From assembly GCF_000002865.3 (NCBI RefSeq), contig NW_001865062.1:457921-521920 (forward strand): a stretch of 64,000 nt of DNA, in the 5' to 3' direction. Of this stretch, positions 1 through 12,467 are shown piece after piece. A program made the position numbers and the translations under genes. The stretch is from Monosiga brevicollis MX1. Its lineage: Eukaryota > Opisthokonta > Choanoflagellata > Craspedida > Salpingoecidae. Position 1 is the stretch's first letter. Each line of letters begins with the position of its first letter. The notes under the pieces were generated by a model. It did no database searches and was not told where the DNA came from. It was given only the letters and a program-made list of their open reading frames with translations.

Positions 1-3000
1 ATATCTTCCCAGTCGGCGGGCTGGCGCGACTTGAGAATCTGACGGCGGATGAGGATGGCCAGCACAATGACCAGGACGACCAGAAAGGTACCGCCGCTGA
101 TGGCTGCGTTCACCACGCGCTGGTCAGCCGAGGCGGAGGCCGCCGGCTGTTGCACCGTGACGGAAAAAACGCACTCGGCACTGTTGCCACTGGCATCGGT
201 TGCACTGATGATCACCTTGCTTGAGCCCAGCGGAAAGGTACTGCCATTGGCCGTGTCCGCGACCCAGGATACACCGGCGCCACCCACGTTGTCGACGACG
301 ATGGGAGCCGACCAGGTGGCATTGGCACCCGATTCAACAGATTGGGCCACGACGACGACGTCAGAGGGGCATAGCACCTCGGGCGCCTCCTCATCCAGCA
401 CCTCTACCCGCATTGTGCAATTGCCCGTGTTGTTCCACGCATCCTGAACGGTGACTGAGACGTTGTGTACACCCACGTCCACTGACACGGCCAATCCTGC
501 TTCAGGCTCCACGATGGCCACGGGTAGGTTGGAATTGTCCAGACTGGTCGGACGCCAGGCCGCGTAGGGCATCTCATAGGTACCCCGACCCTCGGGAAGC
601 ACAAAGGTCGTGTTACTGGAGCACAGAGCCACGGGCGCCTCAATGTCCACAGCGCGTAGTGTGAAGATACATTGCTCCCGGTTGCCGTATTCATCGCGTG
701 CCGTATACTCGACCACGAGTGCGGGCGAAGCGGGGTCGCGGATGGGTACCACCATGGTCGTATTCACGTCGCCATCATACGGGCCATCTGGGTAGTAGGC
801 GCGCTGGCTGAGGCGCAAGCCAAGGGGGCGATTGTCCGTGAAGATGGGCATGCTCCAGTTGAAGGTGGCGGTGCTGTCCCCAACCAACGCTTGCTGAACG
901 GCCGATGTGGGGCAGCTCAAGAACGTGGGCGGGGTCTCATCATATACAAGGATAAATGGCTCGGCCAACTCGGGATCATAAGCCTCGGCCACCGTCAGGC
1001 TGATGCGATGCCGCAGGGCTACCTTGCTGGCCGGGTCCAGAACCCAAGTTTGGGAGGCCGGCAGGGTACCATTCTCGTCGGCAACGCCGCGCGGAAATTT
1101 GATTCGCACAGTCAGGCCTTGAAACTTGAAGCCATGCGCAAAGGGCCGTGACACACCGCTTAGAACGATGCGACCAGTTGTGGCATCAACGTGACACAGA
1201 GCATCATACAGAAGCTCAAAGTCATTCAGATCCTCTGTGTTGATCACGTCGCTGGCGTCGCGTTGAAATTGCTCAAACTGCATGTCCGCCGACACAGCAT
1301 CCTGATTGGGAGTGGCTACATCCGGAAACTCACCATCCACCGACCAGCTCAGCTCAAAGACAAACTAGGGGGCAATCAGAAGAGAAGACAGGGAGTGTGT
1401 GTGTGTGTGTGTGCGTGTCAGGGAGGGAAAGGCAAAGTGAGCCAGGGCCGAAGCGTTCATTTAAGCACAAGTACGCGAGTGTGTGGGAGAGAAGCGGTGA
1501 GAGACGCCCTGAAAACTTTGGCAAATCACAGATCGGTCGCCGGTGCTGACCTGGGCAAACTGAGAGTCGTTACGTTGGCGAACTTCGATGATGTCATCGT
1601 TGGCGGGTAGTATACGCAATTCGAGTGCGTTGGTGCCATTGAAGTCTGTATCAAAAGTCAAAGCTGGGTCTGCTTCATTCAGCAAGACTTGTTCATCATC
1701 GCCGTACGGGAAGGCCTCGGAGATGGTAACGGTACGATCAAAGGCCACGCGAAAGCCCGCCTCGATCGGCAGAGGGCTCAACTCTGGCTGCACAATCACG
1801 TCAAAAAGACATTCTGCCTTTTGCTCCGACAGGTCGTATGCCGTGTAGACAATTTGATACGGGCTGCTGACCCAGGAAAAGTTGTCACCCGGCTTGAAGT
1901 TGGACTCTGTACGCAGAATGCCAATGTTGTCACTGGCTTGAGGCTCGATCCACTGGACTGCCACCAACTCTTGCTCGCTGGGAATGCTGACCGTGATGGC
2001 CTCGACGGGGCAACCGATCCAAGTGGGAGGCAGAACGTCTTCCAGAACCAAGAGGGAGCTGGAGAGCTCTGATGTGGATGAAGCCTCGTGTTGCATGTAC
2101 ACGCCGCTGGGGGAAACCGGGCTGTAGAGATCAAACTCAGAGGGGTCACCCACAGCACGACGGGCAATCGTGTTGTTGGCATCATTTTCAACGTCGTCGT
2201 TCTCAGCGGCATCTTCAAGGGGAAGTTCGATGTCAATGCGTCGAAAGCTGATGGCCGAATTGATGGGGTCGGAGATTGCCCAGATCAGGAAGCAGCCATC
2301 ATCCGGCGATACGCCAGAGCCGAGGTCGGTGAAGCCGACAGAGGGTACGCCAGCCAGGACGATGTCCACGGGGCGAGGCGTGAGTTCGCTCTCAACGAGC
2401 TCGCTCCCAGTTCGACACCAGGCGAGGCGAACATGCAGCGTAGAGTTGACGCCGTCTTCGGGGCGATAAATAAAGGGCGTGGCAAAAGGGCTGTAAATAC
2501 CGTAGGCAAAACTGGCTCGGTCTAGATTGCCGGCAAAGGCTTCTGGACGCAGCATGCGCCGGTCATACATGGAATCTTCCATGAGGTAGTCAATGCCAAG
2601 GCCTGCATCAATGGTTTCATAGCGTAGATAATCCAGGTCCTGGCGAAAGCCGTTGATCGCGGTGATGTTAAACTCACAGACCAGCACATCTCCGTTTGAT
2701 AGAGGAGTCGTCTCGTAACGAATCTATTCGATAGAGGGAGCCGCATGACAGGTGAGACGGGGCGCGGGAGGAAGGCATGTCAATCGGCCCATGACCACCA
2801 TCGCTGGTTGGGTTCAGTGACACAGGTAAAAAATAAAAACAAAAAGTAAAGAGCATGTAAATAAAAACATGCTCGCAACACGACGACCTTCTTACCGTAT
2901 AGAAGCCGGCTGTAAAATTGGTTTGATTTGTATTGACTGATACATCCACGCTTGTGGCCGTCGCGGGAATCAAGGGTTCAGTCCAGACAATTTCGTCTTC

Positions 3001-6000
3001 GGTGAGGGAGAGGGGAATGTAGTGGATCATGCTGTCCGGGCAGCTCAAAAAGCCGGTGACGGTCAGGTCGACGCGAACCCAAGAGATGCAGCCTGAGAGC
3101 ACCTTCCGATTGCGGTTGTCTATGCGCATGTAACACACTTCCTGGCTGTCTTGGACCTGAATGGTGATGATCACTTGGCCTAGGGCGGAGAGGTTGGTGA
3201 GTGTGTAGAGCGATCCAGTCTCGGGGTCGATGTAAAAGTCGTCTTGCGTCATGATGGAGGATTGGAAGTCAACAATGCTGTAAGAGTAGTTGAGGCCTGG
3301 CACGCGCGTGAGGTTGACTTGGTATAGAGATTGGTTGCCAAATCCCAGGGGCAGCGCCAGGGACGTCTCGTTGTCACCGAGTTCCGGGAGGTCAGACAGC
3401 GCCTGGCAGTGTTGACCATCAAGGAAGTAACCGCCGTGACAATACCAACAGCCGCTCATTTGATAAAAGTCAATGCCGGGCAAATCCTGGGCCGCGTCTT
3501 CATCAAATGACTTTTTAAGGCAACACGTTCCTCGAAGCTCCTCGGACTGGTCTCGGGCGTAGACCTGGAAGCCAACGCAATCGGCATCGCCGCGACACTC
3601 GGCGGCACAGTTTTCAACAAGCTCTGCTTCAGTCAGAAGGGGGTTGGCATTGGAGACTGGGCGGGCACAGATTGGGTTGCTGATGGTGGCATCTGCGCTT
3701 GGGGCGCCGTCACGACGCACGAGAAGGTAGTCGGTGGTGTTGTCTGTGCTCTGATAACAGCGGCGACAGCCCTCGCTGCACTCACATGGCACGCCAAAGT
3801 CATTGTAGTTGTCGATACAGCGCTCGACGGGCAGACAGACGCGATCGGAGCTGGGGGTCAAGGGCACAATCTCGCGCTCAAGCTGGCCGCAAGTCGTGGC
3901 CAGCACGCAATCGTGGTCCCCGGCGTCCGTCTTGAACGAATTGGACGGACACTCCAGACAGGTCCGATCGCGGGTCACGGTGGCGGCTGCAATGAAGCCT
4001 TCGCCAGGGCCACAAACGTCGCGGACGGGTTTACACACGCCGTCGCCGCTGGCGTCGTTGTTGAAGGAGATGCCCTCTACACAGGGTGCGCAGATGCGAT
4101 TGGAGGATGGGGTGGGCTCCTGGACTGTGCCATAGCCTGGGTCGCAGTGGTCAAAGTGGAGGCATCGCTCCATGTCGTGATCCCAAGTGCCTCGACCGGT
4201 ATTATTTCCGCAATCGCGACATTGGCGATTCGAGCGCATGTCTCCGAGAAAGTAGATGTAGGTCCCTGGTGGACAGTGCTGGTGCGGCTCACATTCATGC
4301 CGATTGGATTGGGTGGTGAAGGAGCCGTCGGGGCAGGTGAGGCAAACGCGGGCGGTTGACGTGGTGGCATTTTGTGCAATATAAGAGCCCGGCAGACAGT
4401 CACGCTCCTTCATGTATTCGTGCGCACCCTCATAATCGACAAATTCTAGAGGGACAAGGATGGGTCGAGCGGTGATGTGGGGGGTAAGGATGCAGATAGC
4501 AGCAATGCTGTGCACCCACCACGTCCTGCCCACCTCCGCCGCTCCCGCCTCCCTGTCTCTCCTTCAATCTTTAGACATCGCACATTCGGTTCTGCACAGC
4601 ATGGGTGTACTTACCGTCACGCGAAATGTCCGCTTCTGTGCACGAGGCCCGATTGTTGTACTCCGAGTAGGTGCCCAGACCACAGAGGGCACAAAGGCGA
4701 TCGCTACTGCGAGTGGGTGCGGCAACCTGGTACTGGCCTGGAAGGCAATCCCGCTGATCGGCACAGGTGTGTGCGTTGCTGTCTGTGGTATAGTGGTTGG
4801 AGCTGCAAGTCTGGCATTGGGCGCCGTCATAGTATTCACCAGGCGTACAGTCGGCCGCGTTGGCGGCATAGGTGCAGTAGCCTGCAGCGCCGGGACTCGT
4901 GGTTTCCGCTGGACAAGGCAGGCATGGGGAGTGGGTGCCATCGCGACCAGTGCGAAACGTGTTGGGTGGGCATGGGACCAAGACACGATCAGAGGAAGCG
5001 GTGCCATTGCTTTGCAACTCGTAGCCGGCCGGCACGTCGGAGAAGTCACGACACGCTGTTTGTCGGATACGGTCCGTGTACTTGCCCTCGGGGCACTCAT
5101 TGCAGCTCTCTTTGCGGTGTTGGCTCTGCATGCGGCACAGCGAAGAATGCGTGATTTGGGCATGGACGTGGTGCTGGGACTCGGTACGTCACCGTCCGAC
5201 AAACGAGCAGCCCTCAATTTTCTCACTTTTTTGGCCTTGCCATGAGAGTCTACATACCTGATAAGAGCCGGCGGGACATGGGGCGCACTTGTGATACGGG
5301 TGGCTGAGATTGGTGTAGTGGCCGGGGCGGCAGTCGTATTCGTAGTAAGGGTTAAATTCCTGATCATAGCCGACGGCTTCGCGACCGGCGGGGATGTTTC
5401 GGCAGCTGTAGCCAACGCGGTAGTTGTACGTGCCATTGGGGCATCGAATGGGCTCGGTCATGCCCGGCTCCGGGGCTGCTTCGCCGGCCTTGACTCTGGG
5501 GCACTCATAAGCGCCCGAAAAGTTGGCGAACGAATTTGCGGGGCAATCGCGGCAATAGGAGTATCCATACCAATGCATGAATGTTCCAGGCTGGCAAGTG
5601 AGGCACTCGGTCGGAGTTTGTTCACCGCCCTGGTATTTGCCCGGGCGGCAGGTCAAGCAGCCTACGGCGCCGGTTGCGGGGGAATAGCGGCCATTGCCAC
5701 AGAGTTTGCAGCTGGTGCGGCCAGTCTGGCTGTTGTAGAGACCAGCGGGGCAGTCGAGGCAGGTTTCTTGGCCTTCTTCGTATTGATACTTGCCGGGCTC
5801 GCAGGAGAGGCAAGTAGATTGGCCTGGGTAGGGCTGGTACTTGCCGCGGGGGCAGGCCTTGCAATCGGACCCACCGTTGCCAATGTAGGTTCCTGCAGGA
5901 CAAACTTGGCAGGCGGTGCGATTTTCGGTGGGGACCTGGCCTTCGGGGCAGGCCCAGCAATAGCGCTGACCATATTCTGACGAGTATCTGTCTGTGACAA

Positions 6001-6423
6001 TGGTTCGAAAGAAGAACCGGATATACACGGGCACGCCACGCAGGAAAGAGGAACGCACGAGGATGAGACGGTTGTTTTAGACAAGCGGCGTCGAGGCACG
6101 AGGACCGGGTGTGTAATTTGCAGCCTGGCATCTGGTGTTTCTGCTCTCTGGGCTGGGTTGCCTGATGAAAGGGAGCCAGATCAAAGCGAGAAAGGAGACG
6201 AACCGGAGGGGCAGTTGTCGCAGTTGTTGTCGCGATGGTAGCGGCTGCTCTTAAAGGTGCTGGGAGGGCAGAGTTGGCACTCGGTGGAAGTGAGGTTATA
6301 GAATTCTCCGTAGTAGCAGTTGGTGGTGGCTTGAACAAGAGCGGGGCCACTGCCCAGCAGCATGACCAGGGCAGCGGCCACGAGCAGTGCTCGGGCTTGC
6401 ATAGCCAAGAACGGCATGCTCAT
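1..6423 (-). CDS. Large single-pass receptor ectodomain (GCC2/GCC3-TNFR-like repeats plus HYR domains), 3' end off window
   Basis: Six exons read on the minus strand: 6423-6204, 5976-5258, 5125-4615, 4445-2896, 2723-1551 and 1364-1; every junction keeps frame, giving about 1,845 codons. The start is the ATG at 6423, which opens a signal peptide (MPFLAMQARALLVAAALVML). Exons 1-4 carry many cysteine-rich modules of the kind GxY...C..CP.G and TPSSDRxC..C (GCC2/GCC3 and TNFR-like). Exon 4's end through exon 6 hold about five HYR-type beta-sandwich repeats, each opening with a CP or C-S motif (for example FLSCPTS, VLCPSD). A hydrophobic helix at about 113-45 (FLVVLVIVLAILI) is followed by basic RRQILKSR, so the protein is type I. 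The sequence then leaves the window. In choanoflagellates this ectodomain style often sits on receptor tyrosine kinases, so a kinase off the left edge is possible but is inference. The first donor is GTTCGT. Confidence 0.85.
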
Positions 6424-7522
6424 GGACGTCAAACAAGAAAGCACTGTGGAAAGATGGGAACAAAAGGGCAGTCACTCGTGGTTGACCATGCCTATTGCCA
6501 GGGCACGATCGAATCAGGAGGGGCGGCGGAGAAAAGGCGAAACATCAGCGAAAACCCGGGTTTGTGATCTGGACATGGAGGCGTTGGTGCGTGCGAGTTT
6601 GGACCGCACAACAAAGAGTTGGTTCCGAAGCGGACTCTTACGTTGACGGGTTGCGTTTGGCACGCGAGCGATCGCAAGGCGGTGTCCACCCGGATCTCCG
6701 AGGGAAGTGGGAAGGAACAAAACCTCGAGGGAAAGACGCCAAGCGGCGGAAGGGGAAAGGGATGACTCGAGCAGGCCACTTTCGCGGGCCTGACAAGGCA
6801 AGAGACAAGGCAAGAGACAAGGGTGAGAAGGGGGGCGTGCTGCGTCAGGCGCTAAACGGATCGCCGAGGAAAAAAAGAAAAAATCACAATCAGCGAGGCA
6901 CCCAAACAACCAACACCACAACCAGCATTTACCAAATGCAATACCGCACGACCCCGCACGCCCGCACACACCCCACCCCGGCGCCGCCCCCGTGCCACTG
7001 TGCCACTGTGCCACTGCCTCTCTCTCTCACACACACACACACACGCGCGCTTACCGCTTGATCCTCCAAACGGCAGGGAGCGGTCAAGAGAGAAGAAGCA
7101 AAGAGAAGGGGGCGGGTGGGTGATAGGGGGCCATAAGGGTTAACAAGCCAAACATCACACATACACACACACACACACTCATACGCACATGCATAGGAGG
7201 AGGAGGAGTTCACCTTGTCAGAAAGAAATGCGCGCCAAACATCACACCACACAACACATACACACTACACTTGTACATACAACTATACACTACAGAGAGG
7301 GAGAGAGAAAGGCATGAGCAACAACGGCTGGAAGGAATAGCACAACTACCACATGTAACAACAGAGAGAATGAAGAGATGGCGTCCACCAAATTTAATCT
7401 GACATTTGATTTCGTTGTTCCATGTGACAGTGTGTGTGTGTGAGAGGGCGGAGGTTGTTGCCTGATGTACTTGAGGGCGGGGCTGCCGATGCACCTCGTG
7501 CGGGCTGTGGAGGACGGGCATC
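6424..7522. promoter_or_regulatory. Divergent intergenic region between the receptor and the GT47-like gene
   Basis: No gene is recognised in this 1.1 kb. The two flanking genes start from opposite ends, so it should hold both promoters. It contains short CA/TG runs near 7028-7050, 7155-7180 and 7430-7442 and a GA-rich stretch near 7296-7315. Open frames here are made of low-complexity translation only. No TATA box or named motif is claimed. Confidence 0.5.
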
Positions 7523-9064
7523 ATGGGTGTCTTTGGACGGCGGGGGCATTGGTGCATGTATCCGGTGCTGCTGCTGCTTGTGATAGCCGGTCTCAACGTG
7601 CTGTTGACTTACCACAGTCGAGAACGCCACATCACAAGTGACTTGCCACTTGAGAGTCACATTGTCGTGCGCCCTGCCCGTGATGATCGGGCCGAGGCGC
7701 CCGCACCAGGGGTGGATGCAGGCGTTCCACAAGCCACCTCTCGAACCGAAACTCGCCACTCCACTGTCCTACGCCTGACCACGACTCAGGAGAAAGTGGC
7801 CCCCACGACGCACCGGACCACGACGCACCAGACCACGACGCACCGGACCACAACATCGCAATCCACACCCCGCGCGACCGTGCCCGCACCGGTACGGACG
7901 CAGCAAGGCGCCGACGCACACAAGCCTCGCGCCCCGACGCTGGATCCTGCCAAACTACGGCAATCCATGTCCTTTCCTTATGGATTCAAACCCACCGTGC
8001 CAAAGGTCCAACCCGCCACCACCAAACCCCCGCGTCACGAGACGCTGCGTCGCAATTTTCATTGGAACTACAGTGTCAAAGTGTACACTGACCCTTCCTT
8101 CGATGGCCGTCACATTGTCGGCTCCCATCCATGCGCCTCTCTTCTCGTCTGGAACAAATGCTGGGCTTCGGCCGCACACGCCGTTCCACAGTACCGCGAC
8201 CACATGGATTACAGCTTTGACCTTCACGTTCCGGGCCTCTTGGCCAAGCTCGAATTGTACAGGGCCTACCCGAATCACCGCACCAACCGTATTCCCTTTC
8301 GTATCTTTATCATGCCCTGTCATCTCGATGACTTTGTCAAAGAGGTACTGCCCGTGCTCAACGACAAGGCCGTGTATTTTGTTCTCATCACCGCCATGCA
8401 AACGCCCAAGATTGAGCGCACCGATCCCCGCGTCGAGGCACTGCTCAAGAGCCAATATCTCGTGCGTTGGTACTGCCAAAACCTGCATTTCGTGGGTGAA
8501 CCGCGCGTGCGTGCCCTTCCACTGGGCATGGACTACCACAGTCGACAATGGCGGACCGAGGGCTTTGGGCTGCCCCACGCCTCGCCCGAGCAACAGGACG
8601 ACGAGCTGCGCAGCATGCGGCCATCGGCTGACGCCCCCACCCAGAAGCGCATCGTCATTGATTTCAAGCGGCATACGAACCGCCAAAGCATCTATGACCA
8701 GCTGACCAAGGAGCCCGTTTGTCACCCGGTTGCGGGCCGGAAGAACCGAAACGAGATTTGGTCTCTTTACGGCAAATACCGCTTTGTGGCCAGCCCTCCC
8801 GGATTTGGCGAAGACTGCCATCGAACCTGGGAGGCACTGGCTTTGGGGGCCATTCCCATTGTTCAGGAACAAAACACCGGCGTCACCGAGATTCTCCGGC
8901 ATTTTCCCGTCCTGTTTGTAAAGAGCTGGCGCATCACAGCCGAAATGTTGGATGAAGCGCTGGTGAAGCTCGAGCCCCAACGCCAGCAGCTCTTGCACGA
9001 TCCCGTCACCCTAACGAGTCGCTATTGGATCCAGATGATCCTTGATGAGACCATACCCCAGTGA
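7523..9064 (+). CDS. Type II membrane glycosyltransferase, exostosin/GT47-like (RXYLT1-C type)
   Basis: Single exon of 513 codons. The ATG at 7523 gives a short basic N-terminus, then a signal anchor at residues about 13-30 (YPVLLLLVIAGLNVLL), then a Thr/Pro-rich stem (about 80-130, with repeated HRTTTH/HQTTTH) that would be heavily O-glycosylated, then a globular lumenal domain. The C-terminal segment at about residues 415-445 (KYRFVASPPGFGEDCHRTWE followed by ALALGAIPIV) is the signature seen in exostosin-like GT47 enzymes and the RXYLT1 C-terminal domain: a conserved G...DCHRTWEAL..G.IPIV nucleotide-sugar binding block. The layout (short tail, anchor, stem, catalytic domain) is that of a Golgi enzyme. 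Donor and acceptor sugars cannot be read from the sequence. It lies head to head with the receptor gene. Confidence 0.75.
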   Translation: MGVFGRRGHWCMYPVLLLLVIAGLNVLLTYHSRERHITSDLPLESHIVVRPARDDRAEAPAPGVDAGVPQATSRTETRHSTVLRLTTTQEKVAPTTHRTTTHQTTTHRTTTSQSTPRATVPAPVRTQQGADAHKPRAPTLDPAKLRQSMSFPYGFKPTVPKVQPATTKPPRHETLRRNFHWNYSVKVYTDPSFDGRHIVGSHPCASLLVWNKCWASAAHAVPQYRDHMDYSFDLHVPGLLAKLELYRAYPNHRTNRIPFRIFIMPCHLDDFVKEVLPVLNDKAVYFVLITAMQTPKIERTDPRVEALLKSQYLVRWYCQNLHFVGEPRVRALPLGMDYHSRQWRTEGFGLPHASPEQQDDELRSMRPSADAPTQKRIVIDFKRHTNRQSIYDQLTKEPVCHPVAGRKNRNEIWSLYGKYRFVASPPGFGEDCHRTWEALALGAIPIVQEQNTGVTEILRHFPVLFVKSWRITAEMLDEALVKLEPQRQQLLHDPVTLTSRYWIQMILDETIPQ

Positions 9065-9577
9065 TATAGCCGTGACGCTTGGAAGGCCTCTGGCGTATAA
9101 TAATGGGGCGGTGTTTTGTTTCCGCCCAAATCAAGCAAGACAAGCCTTTGTATGTGCGTGTGTGTGTGTGTGTGTGCAAGATAGAGAGATGCAATTAGAT
9201 ATTATTACTGGGCGTATTTGAAGACACACCTTTGACTCAGAAGCGTCCATGATGAGGATACGCGATTGTGCTGCAGCTAAGCTCGAGTTTGTGTTCCCAG
9301 CCATCTGGGGCTGGGTAACAATGGCTCAGGGGACGACCCACCCCTCGGGGATTGCCATCGCAGAATGCCAGAGAACGGGGGCAGGGAAGATGTTTGTTTT
9401 TCCATAATGACATTCTATTATTATTACATCGATTGGTTGGCGTACAGCCTAGGCCCGAGAAATGAAGCACACCATCACTGCTTTATATAAGATTCCATCA
9501 AGACACACACACGCACACACGCACACACACACACCGCGCTGGCCAGCAGCCCAAATGGCTCAAAAGACAGCCTTGCT
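9065..9577. other. Convergent intergenic region
   Basis: Space between the 3' ends of the GT47-like gene (+) and the tetraspan gene (-). It holds a TG run near 9156-9176 and a CA run near 9500-9532. I see no gene or RNA in it. Confidence 0.6.
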
Positions 9578-10343
9578 TTAGACAAAACTGAGGTTCTCGT
9601 AGGCCGCATGAAAGTTGAGGCACCAGGAGGTGACAAAGCTGAAGAAAGAGAGCAGGAGCGCAATGAGGGTGATCCAGAAACCCGTGGTGTAGTCGTAACC
9701 ATGCTCTGCACCCAGATTCTTGAGATCCTTGTCCAGAGTGTTGGTCTTGTACTCGTACATGCAGAACATGGTGGCCATGACGCAGGCGGTGGCCAGCAGT
9801 TGAAAGACGATGATAAAGGCCTTGCTCTTGCAGCAGAGGAAAAAGTAGGTCAGAAGAGCAAAAACGGTCGCCAAAGCCAGGCCAGCCACGGCGCCATCCC
9901 GTTCAGCGTCCTTGTTGGTCTTGAAATCGTGAGTAATGTTGGCAAAGCTCTTGATGTCGTGGCCAATCTTGGTGCAATTTTGAGGCGTGCAAATCTCCCA
10001 CAGGCTGACCTCTAGCGAACTGCCGTGATACTCGGCACGAGCCCTAATCACATCCAAGACACAGAGTGAGAGTCAAGTGCAAAAGTGTTCATTCTTTCTT
10101 ATTTTTTAAAAAAAAAAAAACTTTGGGAGGGAGTCGGCAAGCATGGCATGATGCATTCGGACCAACCAGTGAATCGACGGCACCATCACGGTAACGCAAG
10201 CTGCAATGGTCAGCAGGGTCAGGACGGCAACAATCCTGTTGGGGCAGGCACAAGGAATGAGACAACGGCCACCCAGCGTCATTGCGCCGCGCTCAAGGCA
10301 GGGCAGCACCAGTGACTTACACGCCATTTTGCAAAGCACCCAT
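9578..10343 (-). CDS. Four-pass membrane protein, claudin/PMP22- or amastin-like
   Basis: Three exons: 10343-10321, 10235-10122 and 10043-9578, about 200 aa. The start is inferred from the only ATG that keeps frame across the GTAAGT donor at 10320 (MGALQNG joined to VIVAVLTLLTI). Four hydrophobic helices are visible: VIVAVLTLLTIAACVTVMV, then after an extracellular loop GAVAGLALATVFALLTYFF, FIIVFQLLATACVMATMFC and FWITLIALLLSFFSFVTSW. The first loop holds LWEIC followed five residues later by C, like the W-x-LW-C-C loop signature of claudin/PMP22 proteins; the size also fits amastins. The second intron's donor is CAAA-GTTTTT, unusual, but frame and acceptor support it. Plasma-membrane role is likely; partners are unknown. 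Confidence 0.7.
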
Positions 10344-11142
<799 letters not shown>

Positions 11143-12467
11143 ATGATTGGCCGTGCGTCCATCCTTCTGATGCTGGTGGCTGCCCTTGGGGGGTACAACG
11201 TCGCTGCTATCTCCACCACCAGCATGGTGTCGACCATCTCCACTACGGTCATGGCATCGTGCCAGTGCACAAACGTCTCCCTCTATACGGACAACAAGGC
11301 TTTGTCCGCCTGCCGCAAGTCCGTTCTGATTGAAACCATCGATCGCATCATCAATGAGACCTTTGGTGACCGTCTGACCCGGGTGAGTTCAAGCTCTCAC
11401 GCCCAGCGCCGTAAATCTTAACAGAATGGTTTGCCGAACCATTTTCACGTGGAGACAAATCAAAGTCAAAGGGAGCTGGGGCGTGAGGACAAATGGGGCA
11501 ACCCTCAAATAAAACTTAATGCCACCCCCGCGTACACCCCCAATCCCAAAACATTTGAGTGCGAGTAGGCGCAGTTCCGCCTTGCCGGCAGCCGCCTCCA
11601 ACTGTAACCTACATCTCTCATGTTGCTGTACCGCCTCTCTGCTCCATTCCATTGTAGCTCGAGGCTGCTGCATTTAGTGTGGCGACCACTAGCACCTCCT
11701 CTAGCACATCCTCAAGCACATCCTCGAGCTCCGCCAATACGTGCTTTGCGGCTGACACCCGTTTCATGCTGGCCAACGGCAGCAGTGCGCTCCTCACGTC
11801 CATGTCAACCGGTGACCTTGTCAAGTGCATCAACAACACGGACGGCACCATCACCACCTGTCCCATAACAACGGTGATGCATGTGGAGCACACGCTCACG
11901 ACGCCTTTCTTGAAGTTGCACTACATTGACAGCCAAAGCAAGCCGCAAAGCTTGGTTGTCACGCATGGGCATTTGGTGTTTACCACTAACGAGAGCATGG
12001 CAGAGTGTGGAGATCTGCCCAATGGCAGCTACGTGGCTGCGTCCTACTTTGAAGTGGGCTGGCCGATTGTGGTATACGAGAACGGGTGCCTCCGCACCAC
12101 CCTCGTCACGGCGGTGGAGCCTGTCGTGCAGAATGGCTTTTACTCGCCCTTAACCACCACTGCTACCATCATTGCCGAAGGCGTGGTCGCTTCCGTCTAT
12201 GCCGAGTCGGATCTGCCGACTGACTTCTATGGCGCCTTAATGTCTCCCTTGATCCACAAAGTGGAGAGCACCTTGCCGATCAAGGACTACGAGAACGGTA
12301 TTCACCCTTACATCTACAACATTTTCATCATTGCCACCACCCAGCTTACGCCCGAAGTGGCTGCGCATGCCTATGAGGTTGCCAAACAGATGTACCAGGA
12401 CAAGAAGGGGGTTGTGACCAAGGAAGAGATGACCCAAATCTTCCTGGACGCCAAAGGCGCCATGTAA
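11143..12467 (+). CDS. Secreted Hint-domain protein (hedgehog-type autoprocessing domain without a Hedge domain)
   Basis: Two exons, 11143-11382 and 11658-12467, 349 aa, joined in phase 0 (GTGAGT donor, TTGTAG acceptor). The ATG at 11143 opens a signal peptide (MIGRASILLMLVAALGG). The mature N-terminal part (about 85 aa) has three cysteines (CQC and ACRK) and N-glycosylation sites. A Ser/Thr-rich linker (residues about 90-108) leads to Cys109, which starts the Hint fold: CFAADTRFMLANG, then VVTHGHLVFTT with the TxxH motif, then EGVVASVYAESD, matching the hedgehog Hog block G-V-x-A-S-C-Y-A except that its cysteine is valine. About 60 further residues follow. In Hint families the first Cys attacks the preceding peptide bond, so the N-terminal part would be cut off and perhaps lipid-modified; that is inference for this protein. 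Alternative: a bacterial-type Hint toxin domain, less likely given signal, linker and C-terminal block. Confidence 0.85.

Noticed and set aside
4460-5245. 261-codon plus-strand open frame, and others opposite the receptor exons
   Set aside because: Antisense shadows of cysteine-rich coding exons on the minus strand.
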